A DNA stretch of 64,000 nucleotides, from positions 6,727,860 to 6,791,859 of the forward strand of contig OX387604.1 of assembly GCA_947568835.1 (NCBI GenBank). Direction: 5' to 3'. This document shows positions 12,971-27,589 of this stretch, piece by piece; within the stretch, counting starts at the first letter, position 1; each line of letters opens with the position of its first letter. The notes under the pieces are model-generated. The model ran no database searches. It was given only the letters and a program-made list of their open reading frames with translations, and had not been told where the DNA came from. This stretch comes from Protonemura montana (lineage: Eukaryota > Arthropoda > Insecta > Plecoptera > Nemouridae). The position numbers were made by a program, and so were the translations under genes.

Positions 12971-14769
12971 GCTGCATGGTCATGTTGCTGTGATAGGCAA
13001 GCACGTACGGGTAAGTGACTACCGATCATACCTCCTGTGCTTAGTACTCACTAAGGCAGTACTCGAAAATTTGTTCATTTAATGAGTGGGCATGGCCCGT
13101 GACAGCATCTTGATATGGTCTCGTGTCGCAAATGGAGAGCTTTACTGGTTAGGTTATAGGTATGCATATTCTTTTTATTATTATTGTTGTGGGGTTTAGC
13201 GGCATGTCTGCTATTAGGCTATTTGTGCTATTTTATATAATAACCCTCTACTGATTCAACTGCATTGAGAGTTCATTTAGGCGTCTGCGGTGGAAAAATC
13301 TATTATTATCCGAATACATGCCGCTAATCGTCATCCAAATGAAATCAACAATCAAATCAAATGGCTTTTGTTATACATTTGATTGTCTAAAATGACAAAT
13401 GATCGAGCCGCTCGATTTTTGTTTGTCTTTGTAGCGAAACGATTCTAGTCGGGAAGACAGTGGCGGCCGGTGAACACCGAGACGACAGCAATTGCCGCGA
13501 CAACAAGCGCCGGCCAGCCATTCACTTAGCAGTCAATCAATTGATTTACCATACTGCTGAGTTATTTAATCGACTATTAAAACTTTTGTCTGCTGATTAG
13601 GAGCGGTGAAGGAGGCTATACAGGCGCCCCCCAAAGCGGCTCGATCCGCGTAATTGATGGCAGTGCTGCGGCAGCATGGAAGTCAGCCGATTAAGCCATT
13701 GGTAACAATGCAGTGTGCGCAAACAATTGCAGGATGCTGCGCAGGACGCTGAGCAGGAGCTGGCTCTGCGATCTAGCTGCATGAAGAGTGGTGTCGCTCG
13801 TATCCTCGTCGACAGCCCACCAAACAGACAAATTACGTTCATCCACTTTTGTTAGAAGCCATCTTCGAAGATCTAAGGGAAAAAATGACTTCCCATCTTG
13901 TTTCACCAATTTGCCACGGAGTTTTTCGGCTACTGGTTCTTTGTACTCCTTTTATATTAATACTTTCGCATCCTGTGAACTGTGGACCTGTCTCGATGCA
14001 ATGCCATCATCGGGGGTAGGGGTCGGGGGTCGTTGCAGAGAGATTCCTCCAGCGAATAGGGTTTCACCGCGCGGCTGGAACTGGAAGCGCCATTCTTAGC
14101 GCATGCAGTAGGTAATGACGATAATAATTCAGACTGGAGACTGGATACAAACTGGATTTTTAGCGGCCATTAGGAAAATTAATTAATTAACGACCTGCGA
14201 TGGGTGGAAGAGTCGGATCGCGTTTGATTTTCTGTGCAGGTACCGGAATTTAAGACAGAAGAGAAAATCAATTTACGATACGCCATCGACAGTCTGAGAT
14301 GGACGTTTATCGCGTGGCATGTCAAAGAAAAACTAAAACTATGAGAAATCATTTTATGCACGCCAAACCATTTCGAGAAAGAAAAAATTGTTAAGCTCCC
14401 ATGATCATCTCGCGCGAGTATTCGAGTGTTTTTCCGAAGAACCCGTAAACTGAGAAATCACCTCACTTACGCTAATCTTATTTAGTGACATTGTGAATGC
14501 GCGACAATGGAATAAAGGAAAGAACCTGACTGTAGGGCTTTTAGCCGAAATGAAAGAATCGCTCAAAATCTATACGGAGACATCTACAAGGATTGATCAC
14601 AGTAATCCCAGCATCGGCTGGCTGGCAGAATAGTTCTACAGATCCGCTGCCAAGGAATATTGCTGCTAAGGAAAATGGACAGTCGTAAGTGCAAGTGCAG
14701 TTCCCGAATCACTTCAGTTTTCCATCTCTAAGGTGCTACAATCAGCGAGGAGATGAGAAGGTATATAAT

Positions 14770-14836
14770 GGGCTGGACTCCATGGGCTAGACTCCGTGGG
14801 CTAGACTCCATGGGCAAGCAGTCCATGGGCTAGACT
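14770..14836. repeat. 14-bp minisatellite GGGCTAGACTCCAT
   Basis: Four to five tandem units lie at 14770, 14784, 14798, 14812 (15 bp, diverged) and 14827 (partial). Confidence 0.85.
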
Positions 14837-17444
14837 AATGATGGAGCAAGCAATCACTCGATTGGGACTGGTGCGCATCCCACCACGATGAAGCAGTTGT
14901 ATCTCGATGACGTTCGTCTGGGAGCCAATTAATTTTCAAACACGTCACTGATTACTATTTTTAATTGAAACTACACACTATACGGAACCATTGTCTCGGC
15001 ATTTGATATGTGAAAGCATATTCAAATGATCAAATCTAATTATCATGAAACAGCACAGAGTTTCATTTACCCATTCGACTAGCAATTATCAAGGCGATTT
15101 CGCCGCCACATGAAAAGGTGGTAGTGGTAGGTTAGGTGGTAACTTAGGTAGTACCAAACACTACACCCATTGCAATCCAGCATGATGAGGAGATATTTTT
15201 CTGATGAGTTAACGATATGAATACGTGATTCCCATGACTAATTTGTGTTTTAACACCTTTCGTGGCAGAGGCCAAGCTGAGTTGCTGGGTCAGGCCATCA
15301 AACCTGTGCCTAAAATTTCAAACATATGAGAATTTTATGCAACAAGAAGCAGAAGATAGTGGCAGATCATCTAGATATAGCAGTTATCTTATAAATGTGT
15401 TTATAGGCATTTCTTTGAAGCGTGCTAGATTCACCTGAGCAGTTGTGAGTAGCTGATAGTGATGTGTTAATTGTAGCTTTGGAAACAAAATTCTTTATCG
15501 CCTATACTGCAATTAAAATCTATCACTTTTAACAAGGGGGTTGAAACCAAACAAACAGGGTATCCTTTTCAAATTAATAATTTTAATGTAGCAACACACA
15601 AGGGGAGAGGTTAGGTTTAAAGAAACAAGATCACACGTTAAAGAAAAGGGTGAAATAGGCAGTGTGCTTGTCGGACTGGATTTCAACTTTCAGGTGTTGC
15701 TGGTCAATTATTCGTTTGAAGCGTGGATTGATTAATTTCTCTAGCAGACTTTCCGAATTGTGTAGGCTTTTAAGGATAATAAAAGAGTCTAGACGATTTA
15801 CAAGCATCTTGTGTAATTTAAACGATATCAGGTGCCATGAGCTTAAGAATAGTCATCTGCTGCCGAATCTATTGCAGATGTTTTCCTGCCCATACAGATT
15901 TGTAGCTGTAGGTATACGCATACTTTCTAAATCACTATATAATAATATATTACGCTTATGCTATATATATGTGAGTGTGTGTGACCGAAATTAGGTGAAA
16001 ATAAAAACGAGCAAAAAAAAGCATCACAAACAAGCAAGAATCTGTAGGTTAAGAATGTGCTCCTATTTGATCACCAAGGCATAAGAGTGAAAGTATACAG
16101 ATACACCACGCGAAACCTGGTATACCAGCAACGAATCAATCACATCGAACTAATTGATCAAAAAGGTTAGGGGATGAACAACTTAACACGTAATATATCT
16201 CATTTGGGGAAATGCTCACACACAGTGCACGCACAAAAAAAAACGGGCCGGAGGGGCTGTTTTCTCGCTGCAGCTTGATCTATAAGGTTTCTCCTTCGAA
16301 CTAGGGTAGCTTTAGATTTACATTAAATGCACCCTTAAAGACTCAACAACACTTAAATATTACCCCTCAAGGAAAAAGACACCTGGTTTACCAAATGTGG
16401 CAAGGTGCGAAGGCGGCTTAAATGTGATATTTAATACGAATTTATTATCGCCAACAAATAAAACGCCTGGCAAATAATAATTTCAAAACACATTTGGCAT
16501 CGCACATTTCTGTCACGACATTTCATACAAACGGAAAAGCCACTTGATGAACGGCTTCGACAGTGCTGGGGCTGCTATGTGCGTGACACTCGGCATTTTC
16601 CGTCTTGATTTTGTCGTGAGCACGGACTGAAGGAAGTTGAAACATGTCACACAAAAGTGTCCGCCAACCGTAGCTTTAACCGACTCTTGATTATGCAGCA
16701 AAGGAACGCTACTCACGCCTACAATACGGGCTAATGGCCAATCACGACTGGCATTTGTCAATGATTTATCAAATTACTGGCAGTCCATGACCCGCTTAGG
16801 ACATGGCAGAGTTTAGGTTCATGGAGCGGAAAAATTGTGGAAATGTTTAAATTGTTTGTTAAGTGTAGTTAACGCAGAAAAGAGATAATTATATTGCTGA
16901 TATCGTTTTTTGTTAGTTTTTTTCTAATTATTTGGCACGAACGAACTTCCTACAGCATTTTTGGAAATATTACAGCAAATATACAACACTCTAAGATTCC
17001 GAGTGACTTCTGGATATTCTGCGGTGAAACAAGTGAAACACGTAGCCAAGCAAAATAATTCCACCAGAAAAAAGACATGCACAAATATTCACCCTAATTA
17101 TTTAAAGGGTTGTTTGGTTTGAATCTAATTACATTGCAATTAGTGTAATGAGTTTAGAAAATGAGTAAAGACATTCTTGAGATACTTTCCGTTAATTACA
17201 GAACGTAGCAGAAAGCAAACGAATGAAGAAAGGGTCTTCAGCAATGCACCCTTCTCTCAGCGACTATATATACACCTAGGCCTAGAGTCTCCACTCCCTG
17301 CCTAAACTCCGAGACTCGTAGTTCTATAAACACACTCGCACACATTACCGATCAAGTGCAGTATAGCAACCACTAATTAAAAAATGTATTAACAGAATTA
17401 ATTCTGGTTGCGTTATGGCTTTCAAAGCCGTGGTTTGATGATTT

Positions 17445-17512
17445 GACGTGCTACATTTTTTAAAGATGGCAAGCCTCGCCGAAACGTCAGGTTTTAGGCC
17501 CTGTTTAGGGCC
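17445..17512 (+). repeat. second hammerhead-like motif followed by a GC hairpin
   Basis: GACGT (17445-17449) and ACGTC (17484-17488) flank GATGGC-AAGCCTC-GCCGAAAC, a short stem followed by GAAAC-GTC. The CUGANGA core is poorly preserved. A perfect hairpin GGCCCT-GTTT-AGGGCC follows at 17497-17512. Confidence 0.3.
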
Positions 17513-18655
17513 CCAAACATCTCAGAACTAGAGCACAACTGTACAGCACGTCAGCTCATCAGATATACTTCTAATTAATAGAGTGATGTTCATAATTTTC
17601 CTCTCATCTACTTTTAAAATTGATTTCCTCGTGTTACCTACAGCAAAACGAATGGGTCCAGTACGTGCATTCTCTGTCATTATCCAGAGTAATAACATTT
17701 GTATATCAATACACCAATATGTATCAATATAACAACACCTTGTCTTGTGGGTCCTCAGTTAACTATTCGGGCCCACGGGTAGATGACATTTGTCACTTTT
17801 CAGCTCATATGGATGTCGGCCGGCTCTTTGGCTACTTAGCTACTTGTTTGGCTCCTTGCTTCGCTCCTTGCATATCTGGGCCTCTTGGCTCAGCTTGGCC
17901 ACATGTGACATCTACGCAACGCGTTGCCGCATCCACGCATTGCTAGCTACTGCACATGCATGATACTTAGCTCAATGTGTGAGTAAAACAACCAGCTAGA
18001 AGCCAGTGGGAGGCGTGGGAATATCAAGCCTTTCTTAATCTACAAACAGCTGTTTAATGCTCTTCAACAGATCACATATAATGACTAATATGACACCATG
18101 TGTTCCAGATAAATTTTCTTCTATACTAGGACCATAAACTAATTCAACAATTTAGCTGGTACGATATGTCCCAAAAACTCAGGTGCGTTGGTTGTAATGT
18201 TTTCAATTGGCAATTAGAAGCGGCTTTGTTCGATTAGTGTATATCCCACTAGGTGTCAACATTTCAACCCCAAGCGACTCGACCATCTAAGCTATGTTGC
18301 CGACTCACATACCTACCTTCACCCCTTCCCGTCTCTTACACTAGAAATATAATTGCGATGCAATGCAATACATTTGACAACGAAGCCCAATCAATCAAAT
18401 TTGACAGCTAACATGTTTCAGAGGTAAATATTGACTTCTGAAAATTGCGTGAACAAAGACCTATTGTTAGAACTCTTGTACCTGCGTTTTTGAGGTACAC
18501 TTTATGAGAGAATATTTTCAAATTAAAATTAACGATATTGCAGCAATGAATTCAATCAAAGGGTTGAGTTAGAACCGGTGTCTTTTGACAAGAACAGGGC
18601 ATTGTGCTTTGATGCATCGCGGGATTTATTATTTCATTCGAGCATCTAGAGCGAG

Positions 18656-18694
18656 TGGATGGGGTGGATGGGGGTGGTTGGGTGGGTTGGGGGC
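18656..18694 (+). repeat. G-rich tract with quadruplex potential
   Basis: GATGGGGTGGATGGGGG is followed by TGGTTGGGTGGGTTGGGGG. This gives at least four G-runs of three or more, separated by short loops. Confidence 0.6.
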
Positions 18695-20629
18695 AGCATC
18701 GGTGTACTGAGAGACGATGTTTGAACAAGGAGCATTCGGTGGAACTCCTCATGGCGTGCGATATCGCAGTAGTCCCGAGTCACCATGTGAATCGTGCCGC
18801 TATATGTACGGTCCCGCAAACAAAAGAGTTTCATTCGATATTAGCGACATGCGGAAAAAAGCTCGGAAAAATGATACCGCACGACAAACATTTAAAAGGA
18901 TAAATAAAACACTGTAGGAATTTATTAAAAATCCCCTTTCGCATAGAAATTGTGATGAAAAAAAACGAACTGTTGGTGACTTTGATTTCCATTTCATAAT
19001 TTAAACTTACACGTTAATAAAATCGTCTTTGTTTAGAGTGCTGGACAGAACCAGTAGGAAGCTTGGAAAAAAAACATGACAATTTCATATCACATGAATT
19101 TTGAGCTACCTTTCAAGTTGGTCACCGTTTTTATGTACTCCAACCCCCTGGTAAATAGGTCGGCACACAGTGACGGCTACATCAATTGCCAATTGAGCAC
19201 TTGAGAATACAGCTCTGGAAAATGTATACCCACTATTGATTACATATTTCAGTTTCCCGATTAATTTCGTTGGCCACATGAATGGAGATGAAAACTGGAA
19301 GGAGGATGGATTTATTGCTAAAGAGTTGCAGAAAAAAACACACGTTCCTTTCAACAAGATTTATATAAATCCAATGAGAATGAGAATAACGTTCGATTTA
19401 GTGGTAGACCGCGGTACACAATAATGCATTGATATCACTTTTAATAAAAATAGCTCCAACTGATCGCAATTTTCGAATCGAAATAATAAATTAACCAATA
19501 TAACCCTTGGCATGTCAAGAAAATAACCCAATGACTTCTTAGACTTTGTGGTATTGTTGATGTTGACATTGAAGGGTGACTTAGACTTTAGGCATTCGAG
19601 TAGGGAACGTCCAATCTTTCATTCCGCATCCTACGAATTACCAGATCCAATGCATTTAAAAGACGATGGGACTCGTACTTCTTTAACAGCCTATACTTGG
19701 AAAGCTTATCTTTTTGTGTTAGAGTGGTGGTAACACATGTAAGTGATGGAAAAGGATGCTATTAATTTTTTGTTATCTATTTTTAATTTTTATTTCTGTT
19801 TTGTACTGTACTCTACATTATACAAGGGGCATATTTGTGCTGTCATTTCAAGTGCGTTCCATGACAAGATGTACGCAATAATCACGTGATCCCATTTCGA
19901 GTTTGACCGTCAGCGTAACAATTCGCGATGAAAAGTAATTCAAATACATCACCACTAGAACCATGCACTCGTAAAAGTGTGTATCAAGTCAAGACACCCA
20001 TCGGTCGGGTCCCGTCCCGTATTCGAATTCATATGAAAGCAGCTCTTTATTACAAGAGGCACGTCCGGCTCCTGGCATGAGATGTACTTTAGGGTAGTCA
20101 TCACTCATTACAAACATAATCTAGCATATTTCCTTAAGTGATCAAGTTACTGGTTGTGTTAAGCAACCATTTGAACACTGCTCAGCGATCAATAGCCACT
20201 ATTCATTCTACATACGGCAACTATCCAGTTGAAAGTACCCTTGGGGTTGGGGCCTACCTCACCCCACCATCCCACCATCCCACCCACTCTTTATACACTC
20301 TTTATCATAAGAACGATCAAAGCAATTCTGAAAACAAATTGGGGAAACAAATCTTTGATCCAGTTGTAACCTGGGTTTTCATGTAGAATGTACAATTGCT
20401 TGAGTGCTCGCTACTCTCTTAATGTCACATGCTAGTCAAAATCAACGCCTAGAGTTCGTCGATTATAAAAGTTATTTACTCACAGGACTAGATCATTGAT
20501 ACAAACCCTTGCACTGATGTGCGGAAGGTTGGCAACAAAGTATAATTTTCCTCCCATATTTCTTGCAGTGTGGAAGGTTCACAAGATCCACAAGATTATT
20601 CTCCTGTTTCCTGGATTAGAAGAAGATCC

Positions 20630-21010
20630 GCCGAACGGTTAGGCGTATTCGAAACATCAGTTCTCGTGAGATCGTTGAAGTTAAGCAATACTCCGCTGGA
20701 TCAAGTTTTGGATGGATGACCATCACTCTAATGACCATCTCTGTTCGGGCCAGGATGTTGTACACAACAACTTCGCCTGTCTTGCTGGCCAACCTCTCGA
20801 AAGTATGGCTTAGTGGAGAAATAATGTTCGAGCTAAGTCGGTGGTTCCTATGGTACTATTCGACAGAGCTACGGGAAGGTACCGAGTTTCCCTACTACCC
20901 TTGAATACTAAAAGGTACGGCGCATCATCATCCTCATTATCACCCACTCATTCACTGACGCTATTAGACTAGTGCCACGGGGCCCGTTATCAAAACATCA
21001 CAAATCAATC
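20630..21010 (+). repeat. 5S-derived SINE family, copy B (full length, diverged)
   Basis: It begins GAACGGTTAGGCGTATTCG. Positions 20660-20721 are 5S rRNA-like: TGAAGTTAAGCAAT, then CGCTGGATCAAG, then TTGGATGGATGACC, corresponding to the 5S internal control region (GGAAGCTAAGCAGG ... CTTGGATGGGAGACC). The body (CTGTTCGGGCCAGGA, CCAACCTCTCGA, GTGGTTCCTATGG) and the 3' end (TTAGACTAGTGCCACGG) match the other copies with more substitutions. Confidence 0.85.
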
Positions 21011-24000
21011 ATCGAAGAAGATCAGCAACAGATCAGGTTTCAATATTACAATACGATCTAAATAAATGTAATATCGCAAAAGGAACACCTATGAGATGTG
21101 GTGACCAACAAGAAGAATATCCGTCTTATTTCCCATCGTTAGGAAGCTTACAAATAGAATTTGAGAAAAATAATACTTAATTATGGGTTCAGTGGTTGAA
21201 CGCACAGGTCGCTTAGCAAATGTTTCTCCGCTATTTTTGGGTCATTAAATTATCTTCTGAGTTCCGAGTGGCATCTTGTCAGCATACTTAAGTTACCGAG
21301 TCTTAAGATCCGCTGGGAGAAATGCAGGTCGCCTAAGTCGGTGGTTTTCAACCCCTTGGCTTCTTGGTTCTTACCACGTTCGCCCCAGTCGCTGATGAGG
21401 CTCGGTCGTGAGATGACATCGCTGTCCTCTCATCCTCACCGCAAGACTATGAACGTCTCGCGGCTCCACACAGTATAGCGAACACGACGGCTCGCGAATG
21501 CTCGCCGATGAAATACATAAATTAAGACTAATTAAAATTTTGATCAGTTTCCATCACTTGGTCCTAACATAATGATGTATCTTATTATTAATATTGTTAT
21601 TAATATTACTATTATTATTATTCCAAGTGTGTAATTGCAGCATTCACGTTAACGTCTGACGCATTGGCTACGCTATGTTAAATCTGCAGACATTCGTTTT
21701 CGTGATAGGTCCTCCTATGCACCGCCCAGCTATCTAACGTATTCCATCATTAGGTATTCAAAGTATGTATTTATCAAAAGCGTGGCCAACACAACTTAAA
21801 AACTAGTTAAAAAAAACTCACGCTTTAGTTTTTCTTCGGCATATGAAACTGGATGGTCTCTATGGATTAATATAACATTTATAAGGCGGGTGGGCGGGTG
21901 GGTTTGTGGGCAAGAAACTACCCCTTAGTTTCGAGCAAGCAGCTGACCCGCTAAGCAGACGTGTCTAGCATTGAGTACATCTTGCCTCCCGCTCTCTCAC
22001 CGCACCACACTCCCAACGGTCCCACCAGGGGATGAAAATACTTTTTAACGTCGTAACTCGAGAAGACGGGCGAGCGATAGAAGACGTGCTAAGACGTGCC
22101 AAAAATTGATGCGCACATTCCGAGTAAGTAATTAATTATTAAAATAGTCGAATATTTGACGGTCGAATTAAAAGATTAGTTTCACATACAAGCAATCGTG
22201 GACGAGTGCTGCGTCCGGCTGCATGCTCGAGATTTGTTGCCCCATTCCTGCTACACATGCAAATGAGCACCCGAAGACCAGATACTATAATATACAGGTT
22301 CATATCTTGATCGTGAACTCGGTCTAATTGATTCGGCGGTCTGGTTACCACTTTCTTGTGATATTAATTGAGTTGATGTTTTTAAATCTCAATTGAGTTC
22401 AGGTCTGCTCGGTTACGTTGTTGCAGAGCGACGCGAGTGCCAAGCTGTAAATTGAAAAGAGTAAAGTGTGTTTGGAAGTGCAGCATTGAAATTAAGTGCG
22501 TTGCTTGGGTTGTTGATCGAATCAATCACCATTTCTCTAGCGCCAGCTAATCGCCTTAAGGGTGACGAGTGGTGGCGTACGCACTGCACCTAACCGCATA
22601 GCACCTTACTACTTATGTCCTACCTACCTAGACTTCACTTAGATATATACTTTACTCGAAAACAGGTTGATGAGCCGATAAATTTACATTTATAATTACC
22701 TGAGGATTAATGAAACCATTTTATTCCTCGCAAATAATTTATTGACATACAACGGAGAAGGTAGGTACTTTTTTTAAAGTTACTCCCATTAGCGACGACC
22801 AATAAGAAAAGCATTGTTGTTCTGGTAACTAAAATATGAGTAACTCTAAAGAAGCAATTTAGCTATAAATCATTTTCTGGCACTAAAGTTGTTTTAAAAA
22901 AGCTGATGGAAGTTGAACCTTCACCGCGGCACGCATAAGAATGAACAAAACAATGCCACCACCGACTATCACAACATCGAAACAATTATAAGACACCTAT
23001 TAACCAATTACCACGCGAAGGCTAGAGTAATTTAATTATCGTAAGCAATTATTACCAACAAAAGTATCAAATTTGTGAGCGATTACGATTTAGCGTGCAT
23101 TCCAATAAACGGCCAGCGCAGCGCAGGTGATAACAATTATCAAATGAAAGTGGTTTAAAACTAAATAGAAGCGCTGTGCAGGTGGATAGATATAGGCACA
23201 GGTTACAGGTAGGTGGGTAAATGTATAGTTTTCTAAGGCACCTGTTTTTACGCATTGCACGAAAGTTTGCCTTCTTAAAACGTGACGTGGCTCTCTGACG
23301 GTGAGACGGTGAGACGGTGAGACTGTGAGATGCTAAGACATTGCTACTTGCTCCTTACCCGCAGGTTGATAGCACCGGCGCCCCTCCACCCCCAAACCCA
23401 CCCTGCGCCGGGAACAGAGCAAACCAAAACCTCAACAATTTCATCGTCGCATCATATTAAAATAACATATAATAAATAATACGGTTCGCAGACAGCAGTG
23501 AATTATCGCCGGTAAGTGTACCCTTCCTTTAATATCACTGTATGTATATTTGTCAAGGAGCTGCTCCTTGTAATCCAAGAATGTCGGCGAAGATGAGTGT
23601 CTACAGCATGCTCGAAGAGAGAAAAAACATCCCTTAGCCGATTAATTTATCATTTAACTTCCCGAGCGAAGGAATACCTACTGGCGCAACTAAGAATTGC
23701 CCTAATGTTGGCTTATTAACTATTTTTCTGCTCCAACAAGTCAATGAACATGAATGCGCCCTTAAGCTTGTTTAGAAACTTCAAAAATTTCTACTCGTGC
23801 TAAACCGGAATATCAAATGTGAGACGTGCATATTCCCGGCATTGCATTTCACGATTTGATTTCGTTTGTAATAGACACAATTTCATCGATTAGGTTTGCG
23901 CGCTGTAAAGAAATATGTTCAGGTAATTTGCGTTGGATCCGAAGTCGAAAACAACGCACTAAAGTCGAAAAAGAAACAAAAATCAAAACACCAAATTACC

Positions 24001-27000
24001 TTGCACTATAAATTATCACACGGTGTGATTAAAATGTCATTATATCAGAGTGCGACAGGTGTAAAGGGTGTAGTAGAAGAAAACGGAATCAGAAAATCAA
24101 ATTACAAATTAAGTCATTATATTATAGCCAAAGCAATAAAACATCGAAATAATGTAGGTACAGGTAGAGAGGCATAGTATAGGTAGCTTGTTAATAGGAA
24201 TCCGAATGTTCGGATGAGAACGAATGAGTTACTTTATCTTGTTTCAGACGTGTTTATCACAATCACGTATATAAACGGTTCGACATTTGAATCTATCTGT
24301 CTGATGTGGAGTAGCTTGCCGTGCCGGGACAGAAGCTATAGGAGACCAGAGATATAAGCAGCTAGATGGTAGATGGCTAAGAGCAGGCAACCTCTTTCGG
24401 ACAGATCGCTCAATGAGAGGTTAACTCGTATTGACCACGCACCGTGAATATTAATCGAGATAAGATAATTAATGAAAGGTTATCTAACGGGTCAAACCAT
24501 CACTTACCATACACTCGGTGCATCCCATATACCTTCGACTAGCCTCACCGCAATACTTGCATACTATCTGGCGTGCCCATTAAAAGGGTTGTCCCCCATT
24601 CCGTTCTCTTGAGGACCTTATAACCACGCCGCCCAAAAGGCCAAATCAATGCCCAACGAATCAATTTGGTTATAGTACGAGGAGACTTATAAACAGATAG
24701 ACCCTCCTGCCCATTTGTTTTCAAATGTTTTTTTTGTTTGTCATTGTTTAATTTTCCAATCGCGGAGTATTGCAAGCATTCCTATCCAATGATCGCAGGT
24801 AATCTACGATTTGATCCGGTCATCAATTATGTCGGGCATACATTTTTCAGGAAACGTTAAGGTGACCCCCTGGTTATTGGCCAAGGATTGGTCAACGTTG
24901 ATATCTTTGCTTTTCATCCGGAATCTTCACGAGTGAGGGGTGCAGGACGCGCAGTGGGGGTGAGAATTTTCCAGCAAAATTCTAGTGTTCCTCAGAGGGT
25001 GGAATGTTTTGGGTCTTCTAGGCGATGACCAGGTTTTCCTGTCCTTTCACATCACTACAAGGATATTGTTTTTGGCAAGTTTGCTATCAAATGGTTTATC
25101 TATGTTTAATTATGCATTTCATTTTAAAACATTCCTTTCGCGTATTAATAACGTTTTAAACCGATTTTTCTATGTGTAATGAGTTTTCCTCAATCGATGT
25201 AGCTGATATGGGAAAATCAAAGTGTAACCCATTCCTAATTTCCTGTACTTTTACGGCCTGGTGTATTAGCATATCTAAGCCACCTGTCCCAATTGATAAA
25301 TTATGTTTTGATTCGCTCCAAGAATTCGTCCCTGACAAGAGCATGGTTTTCGAAGCGCCGAAAGCAGCACATTTTAAGGACGATTATCGCTTAAGGCCAG
25401 CACCCTGCAGTTAGGTCAGCCAGTATTATAGACAAACACACTTGTAATACAATATCCCGCACAGAATAGAGATGCATGGTTTGTCAGAAACAAATGTAAG
25501 ATCGATTGCTCTTTGAGACGCTTAGTAGTTAGTAGATTGAAGGTCTTGGTAGCGCGAGCTAGCCCGATTTCAAGTGCAATTAGTAATCAGTAATCACCCT
25601 TCCTCTGGTCTCTGGACTGCCACCGTCCCTTGCCTGGGCAGTGGTCTGCCCAGTCCAAGGCATGCCAGCATTTCAGTCATATAAGATTATAACATCGGTG
25701 ACCATTCCGATGACTTTCACTTAACTTTGATTTATAATCTTCTATAATTCACACCACTCTTATCCTTTACACTTCACCCTCACTCCCACCCCGCACCCCT
25801 CCCACACACCCGAACTCGAAATCTCTCACCCATCCCGTTGCTACCATTAAAACAGTGTCTGTCCAAACTTTTTGTTCCTATTAGCAGATGATTAAATACC
25901 CTTCACAGACATCCCTTCACTTGGGCCAATCTCTACTAACCTGGAGGGCTAACGATAAATATTGAGAAACAAACACTCACACATACTTTGCCGCACTCAT
26001 GCTAATTTACCCAGGGGTACTACATATCTGTATAGAACTGACTACCTATTATTATTGTTAACATTTTTTTCTTATATGTTATCAATTGTTCGATGCCGAA
26101 AGAGCATGTTTGTTTGATCAACAGATTGTTTCTCATTCAAGAGCTGTTCTCTCTCAATCCTGTGTAATAGTATGTGTTAGTACGTTGTGCATACAACTCC
26201 AAGTAAGCAAACATAGCAATCGGATGGACGCGGGCACTGAGCAGTGGACAGCTATACGCAGGGCCCAGCAAACCGCTTCCATGCTCCTGGTGGGATGACT
26301 TCAGTGTCGTGCCCACTAGTGGGCTGATGTTGGGGAAGGGGTGGGTGGGTGAGGGTGGCCCACTCTACATGCCAACTTGCCTCACTCGGTTTTTGTGACC
26401 TTAATCTTATGCCTCGCAGGGTAATCATGTTAAATTGACCCCTCTTAGCTTTGGCACGGAGAAAACTTTCAAATCTGGCCACTGGTCACTTTACAATCGT
26501 ACATGCTATACAAAATGTCTTTCTGCTAACAAGCCATCGCCAAAATGTAGGCACTTTATCATAACTTGGACCAACGAACCACCCCTAAATAATATGCAGA
26601 CATTAGGAGACGAAGAAGTGGATACTCTCGCTCTTCCCGATTCGACCCCAACCCAATTTCTGTCACCCCTCCCCTTATCCCCCACCCTTGCAACCCTTCG
26701 AGAATGCATGCTCCATTTACACTGGTATCTTACAGTCTTTTCTCGTTAAACCGAGAATCGCAGCGTATTGCTGTAGCTTATCCACAACAAGGCACTCCGC
26801 TACCGTATTGTGTGCGACATGGTGGACGGGGTCTGACGCGGGCGGGACCATCCTTTTTTGCATGCATAAGATTTGCAGCAGATATAGTAATATAATATCA
26901 ATACATTTGTAAATAACTTTTTATGTATAATTTAGCTCTGTAATTTGTTTACCTGGTGAAAAACGAACGTTTCCGCGTCGCTGGCTAACTGGCGACAGCC

Positions 27001-27589
27001 TGGACTTCGGCTCTAAGCAATTAGATGGTACAGCAGGTATCATCAGGTACAACCTATTCATTGGCAGTACTTCTTGAGATAACTGTCCACAATGAATTAC
27101 AGATCGCACAGCAATCAGAAGAGCCAAAGCAAGATCCAATGACACGGACTATCGTAAGTATACTGCATTAAAATCGCCTAAAGGGTAAAAAGCACTTCAT
27201 ATTATAACTTCTTGTCATTATAATATACTTTAAATAATTATTGTTATTATTATTTAGTAATGATAAAGTATGTTGAAATGTATTTTGTAGTCAAAACGGC
27301 GCCTATAGGTAAGATTTTTTTTTTCAAGATAATTCGTAGTCGTGTTAAGATTTCAATCTTTGAGATCTTCAAATGGCTTCTGAATTAATCTCCGTATAGT
27401 CATCTACTGAAAACGAAGACCTTGACGGAGTTAAGAAAGCGGTCAGTTTCTTTCTCCTTTTCATTCTTAACTCACCCGGTAGCGTAAAATCAAAGAAGCC
27501 AACAGAACAAAATTTCGTCGCATTCGTTCAAATTGGCACGAATGAAACGAATGAATAATAAAACGTTTGTAATAAGCCACCGACTCGGC
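21011..27589. other. non-coding, no gene seen
   Basis: AT-rich, with ATT repeats near 21585-21620 and 27235-27255 and the 8-bp GACGGTGA repeat. No supported gene. Confidence 0.55.
23297..23328. repeat. 8-bp tandem repeat GACGGTGA x4
   Basis: Three perfect units are followed by GACTGTGA. Confidence 0.9.

Larger units (their letters stand above)
12343..20629. other. non-coding, no gene seen
   Basis: Holds the hairpin pair, the 14-bp minisatellite, the hammerhead-like motif and the G-rich tract, with TAATTAATTA runs (for example 14178-14191). No coding exon is recognisable. Confidence 0.55.

Noticed and set aside
18235-18306. A-box-like TAGCTTAGATGG on the minus strand
   Set aside because: No convincing B box at tRNA spacing and no cloverleaf.
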